This document shows, piece by piece, positions 21,490 to 31,802 of a stretch of DNA of 64,000 bases. The number at the start of each line of letters is the position of its first letter. The stretch's first letter is position 1. The notes under the pieces were generated by a model. It saw only the letters and a program-made list of their open reading frames with translations. It made no database searches and was not told the DNA's origin. Position numbers and translations under genes: made by a program. Source of the stretch: Lichenostomus cassidix (lineage: Eukaryota; Chordata; Aves; Passeriformes; Meliphagidae); NCBI GenBank assembly GCA_008360975.2, contig CM039210.1, positions 11,224,293-11,288,292 on the forward strand. The letters are read 5' to 3'.

Positions 21490-21599
21490 CAGAATGGGGC
21501 CGTAGTAGGAACAGGGCATGCTGGAGCTGGGAATGGCTCAGCTCCTGCTCCCCCTGCTGCAGCTCCAGCTGCGATTTCAGCACCAGGCACAATGTGCAC
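21490..21599 (-). CDS. Candidate host exon (leucine/glutamine-rich)
   Basis: On the minus strand a TTTTTCCCAG acceptor precedes 21599 and a GTGAGT donor follows 21490. The 110-bp interval is open and encodes a helical, Leu/Gln-rich segment (LVLKSQLELQQGEQELSHSQ). I do not recognise the gene. Orientation agrees with the candidate exons at 27990-28161, 59442-59651 and 60301-60514, which could belong to one HEAT/ARM-like host gene (inference). Confidence 0.4.
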
Positions 21600-21763
21600 C
21601 TGGGAAAAATGGGAAAAACGGGAAAAAGACCCCTCAGATCCCCCCCAGAACAGCTTTGAGAGCAGGGAAGGATGTGGGAATGAGGGTGAATTCAGGGATA
21701 ATTGAGGATTAATTAGGAAATTGTTCTGAGTGGTCCAAATTTCTCCTAGATGTTAAAAATACT

Positions 21764-22050
21764 TTACTGATGTTTTGGGCCAATCAAAACCACCACATAT
21801 GCCTCAATCATCTTTACAATAGTGGGGTTCTCTAGTGGATGTAATACCCGCTGGCAGTCAGCATTTGCGTTCTTGACTGCTAATTTCAGCAATATGATTT
21901 CTCGGGCTTTTTCATGCGCAACCTGTCTGTCTAATGAGTCTCGCAAACGGTCCACAAACTGCCTATAGGGTTCCTTCGGGCCCTGCTTGATTTCTGCGAA
22001 CGACTGTGGTGGTTTTGATGGGCTCAAAACATCAGCAAGGTATTTTTAAT
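21764..22050 (-). pseudogene. gag: gag capsid C-terminal fragment of family F
   Basis: It encodes a class II capsid segment with a major homology region (FAEIKQGPKEPYRQFVDRL near 21960-22000) followed by AREIILLKLAVKNANADC. Together with the matrix/capsid piece at 26146-27157 it would make one F gag interrupted by the 22051-26145 mosaic. The left end stops in host-like sequence near 21760. Confidence 0.75.
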
Positions 22051-22259
22051 ATCTAAGAGAAATTTAAACCCCTCAGAAGCTGTTGTGGCAGGCCTGGGGA
22101 GGTGTCTGAGGGGTGGGGAGTGGCACAAAGATGGCTCCTGTGTGTCCTGAGTGAAAGTTCTGGAAGTTTTTCACCATGTCCAGCAGAGCCAATCTCTGAT
22201 GGCTCTGAAAGTGATGGACATGCTACCTGCCAAGTGTAGGCCAATTAGAGGCGCTAGTT
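22051..22259. other. Unassigned stretch between F gag and a D LTR
   Basis: No coding frame or LTR ends are seen. It contains two short, related segments around 22185-22225 (CTCTGATGGCTCTGAAAGTGATGG) with no clear structure. Confidence 0.4.
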
Positions 22260-22748
22260 TGATGCCTTAAATTACTAGTAAAAAATTTTGAGACGCAGAC
22301 ACGCAGTATAGGAAAAGGGTATTACCTTGGTTTAATAGGATCCCAGATGCACACCGATGAACAAGTCCCGACAATATCTCTCGTATACAATTTATGGACA
22401 GCCTAGATTAGAATACCTATCTAAAAGTCTCCAATAAAAAGTCTAACAAATGAAGTAATTGCACCCTTATTAAAATTACTTCCCCCCCAAAAGATTACTA
22501 CTTAGTTTACAAAAAACATGTCTCAGTGATGGGGGCCCTGTTCAAGGTTGGTGCCTCATGCTTTTGAGATTGTGGGGATGTTTCGTCTTCCCCAAAGAAT
22601 TCTGAGCAGGGCAAGGGTACAAGGGTTATAAACATGTAGGGTTGAGATACAGGGAGTAAAAAGTACAGGAATGGGGAAGGGTAAAAGGATATATATATAA
22701 AGAGAGTATAAAAGTAAAATGAAAAAGGGCAAAACCCATCAGGCATCA
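22260..22748 (-). mobile_element. Solo LTR of family D
   Basis: The plus strand reads TGATGCCTTAAA...CATCAGGCATCA, about 489 bp. It is closely similar to the D1 LTRs. The flanks (AGTT left, AAAC right) do not match, and E gag sequence lies only on the right side, so a deletion or recombination followed insertion. Confidence 0.8.
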
Positions 22749-22749
22749 A

Positions 22750-23000
22750 AACAACAACAAATGAGAAATCAGATCAGATTGCAAAGAACTGTTTTCAGGC
22801 CACCTTCTACCAGCCTGCAAAATATATGTTGGCCACTGAGAGTTACAATACTCGATCAGCGTATCCTTATGCAATCCTTGGCCAAAATTACCTTGTTTCC
22901 AATGTGCTAACAAGCACCCCAAAGGAGAATTACGAAGTATGGGAGCATTGCCACCCAAAATCCCTTTAAGCTTCTCCATTTCCACTTGCCGACCCTGCAA
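22750..23000 (-). pseudogene. gag: gag matrix fragment of provirus E1
   Basis: A class I matrix segment: SPLGCLLAHWKQGNF, then LIEYCNSQWPTYILQ and WPENSSLQ. It is cut off at 22749 by the D LTR. The leader and 5' LTR of the same element lie to the right at 23001-23673. Confidence 0.7.
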
Positions 23001-23262
23001 TGCTTTCGCAATTGTCTTACGGATGGTGCCCGGGCATATTACCAGGAATTCCTTAGCCCAACCAAGCGTAGCTTTCGCTGTGTCTTACTGGCAGGCAACC
23101 AAACCACCATTAAAAAGCACCTTACCTTCTCCAGGGGACGTTGTGAGTGGAGGAGGGTCGTTGCGCGATGGGCTTCCCGAGAATCCCTCGGTGCCGGCTG
23201 GAGCGTGATTAGGTCGCGGGGTCCTCAGCAGTGCTCACAGGGTCCCACCTGGGTCGCCAAAA
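23001..23262 (-). other. E1 leader with primer binding site
   Basis: Directly after the LTR (minus strand) comes a TTTTGG spacer and then TGGCGACCCAGGTGGGAC (about 23242-23259). This resembles a primer site for a tRNA-Arg, with about two mismatches from my memory of the Arg acceptor end. The remaining leader is non-coding. Confidence 0.55.
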
Positions 23263-23673
23263 TGTTAGCGTGGATAACACATAATCATGAAGGTTATGTG
23301 CAGGTGCTTTTTATTTGAGCTCGGAAGACAGGGGTGATTACCCAAGTCTGACTTCAACATTGATCTGAAGCGAATACATTTTATACTCTTCCCTTACATA
23401 ACAGTGGTATGATCATATGTTAATCATCAACTTAATATTGTTCCATTGTTCTCCCCCAAGCATGACTTTAAGCCCCCCTCCTCCCGCAATATTTCTGATT
23501 TATTTCGCAGGTGCGAATCCGCATGATTTAGCTGAAAGTATCCCTGATATTTTCTAAACAATCTTTGTGTTCATGTCACCCTGAGCTCGTACATGCAGTT
23601 CTTACCTACCCCCGTTCCCAAAGCCTATTTTTAACTATCCCGATTTTAGAAACATTTTAACCCTATGTTAACA
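23263..23673 (-). mobile_element. 5' LTR of provirus E1
   Basis: The plus strand reads TGTTAGCGTGG...CTATGTTAACA, 411 bp. It is homologous to the E2 LTR at 61253-61652. The polyadenylation signal is close to the TTTTTATTTG at 23308-23317 on the plus strand. Confidence 0.8.
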
Positions 23674-23979
23674 GCATGGACATGCTCTGAGAGCAGCAGC
23701 TGCACCTTGTGTACCGCTGCATTGTAGTTTGGGGTCTGAAATTTGAACTACATTTCTTCTTAGCCCACAGAACTGCCCTCCTTCCTTTTCTAGTACTGCA
23801 GACTTACAGAGTTTGTTAACTCTTATGTTTTGGTGAAAGCATAAGAAACCTTTTTACCCAAACAGGCTCGAGGGTTCTTATCTTCAGTCAGATGTCAAGA
23901 GTCCTAGATATCTTGGAAGATGACTGTATGTGGAGGAATTATGAATATTGCAGACTGGATGGACAAATTCCATCCAGTT
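23674..23979. other. Unassigned sequence
   Basis: No gene, LTR end or clear repeat is recognised. It could be host sequence or an unknown element internal region. Confidence 0.35.
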
Positions 23980-24135
23980 GAGATGGGTTGAGATACACGG
24001 GAGTTGAGATACAAGGGTTGAGATACAAGGGTTGAGGTACAGGGAGTAAAAAGTACAGGAATGGGGAAGGGTAAAAGGATATATATAAAGAGAGTATAAA
24101 AGTAAAATGAAAAGGACAAAACCTATCAGGCATCA
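23980..24135 (-). mobile_element. Partial D LTR with local GTTGAGATAC duplications
   Basis: The last roughly 110 bases, ending CTATCAGGCATCA, match the end of the D LTR at 22640-22748. Upstream, the motif GGTTGAGATACA is repeated four times with variations, a local expansion not seen in the other D LTRs. Confidence 0.7.
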
Positions 24136-24145
24136 GTCACGCCTC

Positions 24146-25266
24146 TGTGGAAACATATTTAAGAAAAAATCAAAACAAGGTAGGCATGCACCTCTTTGTA
24201 GTTAGAGAAGGAGGAGGTGGAGGTAAAAATATGTGAAGGGAAAACAACATGGAGACACCAAGGTCAGTGAAGAAGGTAGGGGAGGAGGTGCTCCAGGCGC
24301 CGGAGCTGAAAACCCTCTGCTAGCTGTGGTGAAGACCATGGGGGGAGCAGGAGGTCCCCCTGCAGCCCATGGAGTCCACAGGAGTGCAGAAATTCCCCCG
24401 CAGCCCACGCCAGAGGAGCAGGTGGATGCCTAGAAGAAGCTGTGATCCAGTGGGATTCTCGTATAAAGAGTTAAAACTGCAAAGGCCTTGCAAGGGAGAC
24501 AAAGGCCTTGCTCTTGGGATGGAAGCAGCCTGGCCTCAGCTTGGGAGTCTGCACCCTATGGACAACAGTACTCATGTTGCAGCAGAATTTGGGCGGGATG
24601 TTGCTCATGAGATTGGACCCATGCCAAAGAAGTTCCCAGAGGACTGTCTCTTGTGGGAGGGACCCCGTGGCTAAGTAGAGGACCCCTCTCCCTCATGGAC
24701 TGACCAGAGAAAAAAACCCCTTACCCTGCCCCCTGCCTGTGTTGTTGGTTCAGAAAGAGGGAAGGGGGGTGAGCGGAGAGACTGCTTCTTAAGAGGGAGG
24801 GGGTGAGAGCAGAGAAACTGTCTGGAGAGAGGGAGAGATAAGTAAAGAGTATTTGTAGTAGAAGAATTGTGGTGATGAATAGATTTATGGACCTGCTCTG
24901 TGGACTGAGAAAAATACCCCACATCCCACCCCCCTACCCGAACTGTTGGTTGGGAGGAGGAAAGGGGGTGAATAAAAATGGGTTTGTAAGAGGGAGGGGG
25001 GTGAGTGAACAAAATAGTGTATGAAAAGTTTATTTTTGCCTCTCATTTATCCTTCAACTCGGTTAGGTAATTAAATCACTTTGCAACTTTAAGTTTAGAG
25101 CCTGTCTGCCCTTTCTTCCTTGCGTACTCCTACCAGTGTGCTGTCTCACTTAACTCATGAGATTGGTGTGTGTTTTTACAGTTTTTTTTCCTTTTCCCTC
25201 TCCTGTATGTCTGCAGCAGGAGAGAGAGCCGGAGTGTCAGCATTTAGTCAGGGTCAAACCCCGACA
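24146..25266 (+). mobile_element. ERVL-type LTR-like element
   Basis: It runs from TGTGGAAAC to GTCAAACCCCGACA, about 1.1 kb. It includes a purine-rich middle with GTGAAGACCATGGGGGGAG, repeated CCCATGG-type units and an AATAAA-poor T-rich 3' part. From memory this resembles the long LTRs of bird ERVL families ending GGGTCAACCCACCACA. No target duplication was found, so the borders are tentative. Confidence 0.5.
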
Positions 25267-25288
25267 ACAACTTTTGTGGATGGCCCGC

Positions 25289-26145
25289 TGTAAGGGTCGA
25301 TCAAAGAATCATGTTCTGTCTCAACATTTCTCATCAGAAACCACAGGTGTAGGACTTGCGCAGAGAATGTTTTGTACCTCCCAAAGCTGGTACGAAGCGG
25401 ATGCTCTGTATCTACCCAAAGCTGGTATAGAACGAGTGCTTTGCACCTGCCCAAAGCTGGTGTGGAACAAGTGCTTCGCACCTGCCTACGCTGGTACAGA
25501 ACAACGGCCTTGTACCTGCCAAAGCTGGTACGTGACAAAGGCTTTACAGCTGTTGCCCTGACACCCATTATCTTGAAAAATTTTTGACGCAAAACGGGAC
25601 CACCAACCCATAAACTCCCTGCTATCCACTATTGTGAGAAAACCTGCCTCCAAAGCCGACCATGCCTCGGACACTCCTCTCTTGGCATGTGTGGCCTGCC
25701 AAGTGGAGTTTGGCGTGTCTCCACAAGAATTAAGGGGGAGCAAAGGTGGGTCACAAGGAGGGACCAGGTGCATGGACTAGCATAAAAGACAGCTCCAGAA
25801 TTACTGAATTCTGAAGATCTTCCCCACCGTGAGATCACATGGATCGATGCAGAGGCAGAGGAATGCCTTCTGGACCAGACCCCCAGAGACGCCAGACATC
25901 TGTGGACCCGTGGTGGTAGCTATAGACCCCTTTCCTTCCCTTTTCTCCGTATCTTTTCCCAATTCTCTCTCTCTCTCTCTCTATCGCAGGCCACTTTACA
26001 GGCTAAATTAATAAAGTCCCTCTTTGGATTGAAATTTAACTCCCTTGACTTGTTGAATTATTTATGCTTTACTTTTTTCTTTTTGCACTCTGAGATCATA
26101 GCTGGTACGAACCATCACGCGCCCACTTATAAGTGGACCGTGACA
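25289..26145 (+). mobile_element. LTR-like element L with internal tandem repeat
   Basis: It runs from TGTAAGGGTC to GGACCGTGACA. An AATAAA near 26011 is followed by a T-rich stretch, as expected for R-U5, and GCATAAAAGAC near 25780 is TATA-like. The right border is sharp because F capsid sequence resumes at 26146. The left border and target duplication are not established. Confidence 0.55.
25366..25542 (+). repeat. About 35-bp tandem repeat, five units
   Basis: Five units share CCAAAGCTGGTAyrgAACrAgTGCTTTGCACCTG with substitutions. They lie in the upstream (U3-like) half of element L. Confidence 0.85.
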
Positions 26146-27157
26146 CCCACGTCAGGGACTTTAAGGAACGCACGATAAGCATTCCCGCGTATTTCATCCA
26201 ATATCAGTCGGGGAATAGAACGCGCTTGAACCGCAGCCCTGATGTAATCCCCCTCCCCCATAAGGTGATTCAAAGTCATAGCAGCTCTTTGCTGGTCCCC
26301 GCTACCCTGATATTCTAACAGACGGGCTTGAAGATATTGCTTCCACTCTGCCTCCCACGGGGTATATTGCGAAGTTGTAAGTATCAGGTTAGCTATTGCT
26401 TTTATACTGTGAGGAATCAGAATGTAAGAGTTCATCACCTTGCCAAGCATGTTTTTTGTAAAGGGAGAGTCAATGCCAAATTCCATTACTCCCCTCCATA
26501 GCTCTTTTATCATAGAAAAAGGCAGACCTCCCCACTGAGGTTGATGCTGTGGAGGGTAGTTAACAGGAGCAACAATGCGGTCAGCTATTTCATATTCCCC
26601 TTACTTCAAAGCTTGCCTTTGAATCCGAGCCCAATTACTGTGGGGGTCTGGTGGAAATAAATTGGGCTCATCATTTGGGTCTATGCGACCAGGATCAAAA
26701 AGGTCCGAGGAATCATCATCGGAATCCCAGGTAAAGGTGGGCTTAACCTGTGTGCGGATGCTTCTTTTGTCTCATCCATTTCCACTTGTGCCTGCACCGT
26801 CTCTGCAGGGCCTGCTTTAGATACTATAGGGAGTGTGCAGACAGTATCCATGGGGGGGTTTTGGGACCCTTCCTGTTTCCTCATAGCTTCTAGGACCATT
26901 CTTCATGAAGGGAGCAGTTCGGCTGCTGCCTGGTCTCCTCTCGTAGCTTGATCCCACAACTGGACCCCTATACTGTCCCACAGATCAGCAGTAAAAATGC
27001 TTACAGAGGTCACCCCTTTTCCATGGGCTGCAGTCCATCTCAAAAGCCGTTTAAGCAAGTTAGAGGGCATAGTCTTCTCATGCTTTTCTAGCAACTGCTT
27101 CATTGAGTTGAGGACAGACTGCTCCTCCGTAGTAATATTATTACCCATGTTCCCCAC
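26146..27157 (-). pseudogene. gag: gag matrix to capsid N-terminus of family F
   Basis: It starts at ATG 27157 with MGNMGNN, a myristoylation-type start, and a matrix-like helical region. An acidic/proline linker has a stop near 26900. A class II capsid N-terminal domain follows (26146-26513), with IKAIANLILTTSQYTPWEAEW and LMGEGDY. It is interrupted at 26145 by element L. The capsid remainder is at 21764-22050. Confidence 0.75.
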
Positions 27158-27480
27158 AGCTCACCTCTTCCACTGAGGTGATTTAATCACCGGTAGGCAG
27201 CTGCTTCCTCTCAGCAGAACTTCAGTTACATGGGGCATGCTGCTGGATGGACAGATAGCTGAGTTATCGCTCCTCACACAGTGGGGACCATTTGCAGCAT
27301 TAAACACACAATCTCCACAGTGGTATGGCGAAGATGTTTATTGGGCAGCAGTAAATTCTCATATATTGTAACACAACCAGGAAGTAACTCTACACTAAAG
27401 CATACTCCAGTCAACTATCTTGTTCCACAACATTACCTTTTATGGTACTAAGTAAACACTATCATTTACGGTAACAAGCA
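27158..27480 (-). mobile_element. Leader and probable 5' LTR of family F
   Basis: On the minus strand AATAAA is at about 27338-27343. A TGGTCCCCACTGTGTGAG stretch (about 27273-27290) is a possible primer binding site. The LTR would run from 27480 down to about 27294, which is short. The primer tRNA is not identified. Confidence 0.4.
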
Positions 27481-27989
27481 ATGTTCTTCTACTTTCACGC
27501 GGACCCACGGTTTTATGAGCCCTTCGCGTACTCCTCCAAATTCCCCTGTGATCAGTCTGTGTTTACTGATCCCAAGGTTTCTTCTGCACAAAAGACAAAA
27601 GATCAGTCTGGCTTTAAAGGTCCGTTATCCCGCTGTCACTGCTGTCACCGCTGTCAGCATACTGCAACTCCACATCTCCCTCTTCCTCCCCTTCCTCCCT
27701 AAATTTTTTCCCTCCCTCCTTCTCCCAAACCTTCTTCCTCTTCCTCCTCATCCTCAAACTCTTTTCCTCTTCCTCCTCACTTCCAAACTCTCTCCCTCCT
27801 CCTCCTCATCCCAAAGTTCTTCCCTCTTCTTCCATCTCATCCGAAAACCCCTCCCTCCTCTTCCTCCTCCTCCTCATCCCCAAAACCCCTCCCTCCTCCT
27901 CATCCCAAACTCCCTGTCTCTCCCCATTCCCAAACTCACTCCCTCTCCCTCCTCATCCCAAACTCCATCTTTCCCCCCATCCCGCTCAC
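27481..27989. other. Host intron-like sequence, pyrimidine-rich
   Basis: A TCCTCCTC/CCAAACTC-rich low-complexity run fills 27690-27980, directly beside the candidate exon. Apparent long ORFs here are products of the low complexity. No other feature is seen. Confidence 0.6.
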
Positions 27990-28161
27990 CGTGCCACTGG
28001 ATCTGCAGCTGGAGCGGCATTTCCAGGTGGAAATGGGGCAGCTCCAGGATGGTGGCCAGCAGCTGCAGTGCCTGGGCCCGTGCCAGGAACCAGCCCTTGG
28101 TGGCCCTGAGGGTGCACGGGTCCTGGAATGCCTCCAGCAGCAGGGACACGGCTGGCTCCAC
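27990..28161 (-). CDS. Candidate host exon, HEAT/ARM-like helical segment
   Basis: On the minus strand a TTTTTCCAG acceptor precedes 28161 and a GTGAGC donor follows 27990. The 172-bp interval is open and encodes a Leu/Ala-rich helical stretch (AVSLLLEAFQDP, FLARAQALQLLATILEL). This looks like part of an alpha-helical repeat protein; a maestro-type HEAT protein is one candidate, from general knowledge of their expansion in birds. The next upstream candidate exon (59442-59651) is more than 31 kb away because D2 lies between. Confidence 0.5.
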
Positions 28162-28254
28162 CTGGAAAAACCAAGATTCATGGATCATGGGGGGATCCCC
28201 TCATCCCGATCCCTGCATCCAAATCCCCGATTCTCCCATCCCACTGCCCCCCAC

Positions 28255-28485
28255 TGAACCCCCTATCCCAGTCCCCCTACCCCATTGTCCACTTCCTATT
28301 CCCCCATCCCATCCCATCCCATCCCATCCCATCCCATCCCATTCCCCTTATCCCAAATCCCCCATCCCATTCCCCTTATCCCAAATTCCCCATTCCAATC
28401 CCCCCCATCCCATTCCCCTATCCAGTTCCCCATCCCAATTCCCCCCTCTCATCCTCCCACTCCATTCCCCTTATCCCAAATCCCC
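28255..28485. repeat. CCCAT / CCCCTTATCCCAAAT simple repeat
   Basis: Perfect CATCC pentamer units lie near 28303-28340, and longer units containing CCCCTTATCCCAAATTCCCC follow to the D2 border. A related array lies on the other side of D2 at 59850-60300, so the provirus entered a C-rich intronic repeat. Confidence 0.8.
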
Positions 28486-28998
28486 TGATGCCTTAAAAGC
28501 TGATAAAAATAAGGGGCAGACACAGCACTATAGGGAAAAAAGGGTATTACCTTGGTTTTAATAGGATCCCAGGTGCACCCTCATCAAAGGTGGAAACACG
28601 CTGAGCAGCACACACTGTGTACAATGTGTATACAATTTTTTGGACCACACAAATTAGCATATTTACCTAAAATCCCCCAGTAAGAAACTTAACAAATGAA
28701 GTAATTGTCCCCCTATTCTAATTACCCCACCCCCAAGTGAGACTACAGCCTAGTTTACAAAAACATGTACCAGAGAGAAGGCTCCGTCCAAGGTTGGAGC
28801 CTCCCGTTTTGAGATAGTAGGGTTGTTTTGTCTTCCCCCAGAGAACCCCCAAACTAAGCTTAATATCAGAGTACAAGGGTTATAAACATGTAGGGCTAAG
28901 GTACAAGGAGTGTTTGCGAAGGGTACAATGAAAGGGAAAAGGTATAAAAATGTATAAAAAGAGTATAAAGAGAAAAGACAAAAAACCCTCAGGCATGA
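28486..28998 (-). mobile_element. 3' LTR of D2
   Basis: The plus strand reads TGATGCCTTAAAAG...CCTCAGGCATGA, 513 bp. The last TCA is changed to TGA compared with D1. It is closer to the D+ LTR than to the 459-bp D1 type. The polypurine tract lies next to it (about 28999-29013, plus-strand TTTCCCCCCTTTTTA). Confidence 0.85.
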
Positions 28999-29013
28999 TT
29001 TCCCCCCTTTTTA

Positions 29014-30188
29014 GAGACTAACAAGACTTTACCTTGTCTAGTCTCTATACTACACTAACTACAGCACCGGTTTACACAACCAGCTATAGCAAATATAGTA
29101 ACTACAATTACAACTATTATAAATGTTTCCTTTACTCAGGCCCAGTCTGGTAAATGTGGTTGAATTTCAAGGTGTAATTTCTGGAACCCACTTCATGTAG
29201 AATTTGAGTCCCCTTCCAAATTTCTTCCAAATTTCTTCCAAATTTCTTCCAAATTTCTTCCAAATTTCTTCCAAATTTCTTTAATTCTTCTATCCTGGTC
29301 CACAAAGGCACAAAAGGTGGCATTAACAATATCACATACCCCTTCATGCATGCCAAGTAGGAATTTGACAGCTATCCTGTGCTGCGTCATCTCCCTTGAC
29401 AGTCGGTGGACTTCTTCCTGTAAAGCTATAATTGCATCAGCAGTATGTTTTTTAATATTTCAATAATGCTTGAGATGTTCACAATTGCTCTTTCCAGTTC
29501 AACTATTCCATAAGAGGGAAGGAGAGCTCTCACTATACTATGGAAAACTGTGGGATGTTCAATTAGGGGATTAAGAGATATTTTCTCCCTTCTATGTGGT
29601 TTTTTAATTTGGCCAAATATTGTTATATTTGGGATTACAGCCCCGAGGGCACAGGCCTGATCTTTATTTACAGGCAGAATTTTCCAGGCCTTATCATCAC
29701 ATATCCAATACACCCCCGTCTCAAGTGGTAGAGTTAATTTCCATTCCAGCAACTTCATCTTTGTCACAGATCTTGTGTTGAGTATTTCCCTGAAGTTGGT
29801 GTTATGACAATATGACGAAAGAAAGGCCCTTCCTGTAGCATTCATGAGCATACAGCGAACTGTATAGTTCCCACGTTCCATCCAGGCCGCTCAGGGGTAT
29901 AGGAGGCAGAAAGGTAGTATTAGCTCTGACTTGCTGCCACCTTTCTGTATGCTCCTCTTTTATTACAATACTGATCAATAGCCACTTACCCCTCCCATCT
30001 AGAGGTGGTAACTGGGTGCAGATCCAGCAATTGCTCATATTAAGAGCTCTGGATACATTTTGGACCACAGTATTGTGCAACTGCTGGGCTGAGTCCTGGG
30101 TCATGGTTACCAATTGGGCAAACAACAGACATGTAAAGAACAATTTAAACCACATCATCTTGATTTGCATCACTCTCTGTCTTCTCAA
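29014..30188 (-). pseudogene. env: env of D2 (gammaretrovirus-type), frameshifted
   Basis: It starts near 30188 with a hydrophobic leader (FKLFFTCLLFAQLV). The surface subunit carries a CWIC motif near 30025-30036, the kind used for covalent SU-TM linkage. A frame change near 29880 leads to the rest of SU, with a basic RREK site near 29590. TM has a heptad region and CDIVNATFC, a CX6CC-like loop with one cysteine changed. A 12-bp tandem expansion lies at 29215-29281. The gene start overlaps the integrase end, as in class I viruses. Confidence 0.8.
29215..29281 (-). repeat. 12-bp tandem expansion in D2 env TM
   Basis: The plus-strand unit CCAAATTTCTTC is repeated more than five times without interruption. 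It encodes alternating KKFGRN/LEEIWK-like residues. D1 has only one or two degenerate units at the matching place (about 31545-31585), so the expansion arose in D2. Confidence 0.9.
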
Positions 30189-30865
30189 TGGTCTCAGGGG
30201 AAAAAGCCTTCTTCACTCTGGAGTAGTGGATCCATGGTCCTTTCCCAGCAACTTTGACAGCAGTGAGGGTGTTCAGCAAGACTTGGAATGGTCCCTTCCA
30301 TTTAGCTTGCAAGGGGTCACTGTCCCACCACACAATGTAGACCCAGTCTCCAGGCTGAAACGGGTGAGCGGGGGTGTCCAATCCTATAGGTCTGGACAGG
30401 ACAATGAATCTCTGGAGCTTCTGCAAAGTGGAACTCAAAGCCATTGAGTATTTCTGTAAATCAATTTTTCCTCTCATGTGAATTTCCCCTGGGATATGTG
30501 GAACCTGATATGGCCTGCAATATAAGATTTCATAGGGACTTATGTTGTCCCTCTGCCTTGGTTGTATGTGGACACTCAGTAAGGCTATGGGCAAAGCTTG
30601 AACCCATGCCATAGATGTTTCTTGACAGAGTTTACCAATTTGGGCTTTGAAGGTTCCATTCATATGTTACACTTTGCCACTTGCTTAGGGCCTGTATGGT
30701 GTGTGCAAGTCCCAAGTAAGTCCCAGAATCCTGCTAACTTCCCCGATCACCGTTGCAACAAAATGTGGTCCCCTATCTGATGACATTCCCAAAGGAACCT
30801 AAAACTTTGGAATTATATGGTTGAGCAAGGCTTTTACTACTTTCTTTGCTGCATTGGTGCGACAG
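30145..30865 (-). pseudogene. pol: D2 integrase C-terminal part
   Basis: An open 172-codon stretch (30145-30663) contains SPYEILYCRPYQVP and the C-terminal WKGPFQVLLNT...WIHYSRVKKA domain, typical of class I integrase. It continues upstream with a stop near 30664 to the D1 insertion at 30869. The other half is at 38044-38600. Confidence 0.88.
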
Positions 30866-30869
30866 GGAT

Positions 30870-31331
30870 TGATGCCTTAAATGCTGATAAAAATTTGAGA
30901 TACAGACACGCAGTATAGGAAAAGGGTTTAATAGGATTCCAGTTGCACCATGACGACTCGAGCCCCGACGATATCTCCCGTATACAATTTATGGACTCCC
31001 TAGATTAGCATACTTATCTAAAAGTCTCCAATGAGAAGTCTAACAAATGAAGTAATTGCTCCCTTATTAAAATTACCTCTCCCCAAAAAGGTTACTACTT
31101 AGTTTACAAAACATGTCTCAGTGATGGAGCTCTGTTCAAGGTTGGTGCTTCATGCTCTTGAGATTGTGGGGATGTTTCGTCTTCCCCAAAGAATTCTGAG
31201 CAGGGCAAGGGTACAAGGGTTATAAACATGTAGGGTTGAGATACAGGGAGTAAAACGTACAGGAATGGGGAAGGGTAAAAGGATATATAAAAAGGACAAA
31301 AAACCCATCAGGCATCATTTCCCCCCTTTTT
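30870..31331 (-). mobile_element. 3' LTR of D1 with polypurine tract
   Basis: The LTR is 30870-31317 (448 bp), TGATGCC...GGCATCA. By eye it differs from the 5' LTR by three substitutions and one 11-bp deletion (ATTACCTTGGT). The purine tract (minus strand AAAAAGGGGGGAAA) is at 31318-31331. ATTAAA near 30925 (minus strand) is the likely polyadenylation signal. Confidence 0.9.
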
Positions 31332-31802
31332 GGAGACTAACAAGCTTTTACCTTGTCTAGTCTCTAAATTACACTACTTACAACATTGGTTTACACAACT
31401 AGCTATGGCAAAAATAATAACTACAATTGCAATTATTATAAATGTTTCTTTCACCCAGGCCAAGTCTGGCAACCATGAAGTGAGGGCATGGAAGATCTGG
31501 TCAAATTTCAAGGTGTAATTTTTTGAACCCACTTCATGTAGAATTTGAGTTCTTTTCTAAATTTCTTTTCAATCTTTTCTGATTTTAAATGGCCAGTTAT
31601 AACATTCATCTAGAGTTGGTAACTGGGTGCAGATTCAGGAATTGCCTATATTAAGAGCTCTGGATATATTTGTTTTGGATCACGGTGTTGTGTAACTTTT
31701 GGCTGAGTCTTGAGTTATGGTTACCAATTGGGCAAACAACAGACATGTAAAGAACAATTTAAACTACATCATTTTGGTTTGCATCAGTCTCTGTTTTGAT
31801 GG
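31332..31802 (-). pseudogene. env: env remnant of D1
   Basis: Sequence matching the D2 env 3' end (29000-29210) and SU start (30000-30160) is present, but the middle of env is deleted. No useful frame remains. Target base GATGG of the H insertion is at 31798-31802. Confidence 0.7.

Noticed and set aside
19701..21505. Long ORFs on both strands in the GGGAT arrays
   Set aside because: Products repeat the underlying tandem DNA and change completely with frame. Only 21490-21599 has splice-site support.
22260..22748. A clean solo D LTR insertion with a 4-bp duplication
   Set aside because: Flanks AGTT and AAAC do not match and E gag is present on one side only.
29215..29281. CRISPR-like direct repeats
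   Set aside because: Contiguous 12-bp units without spacers, inside a retroviral env.
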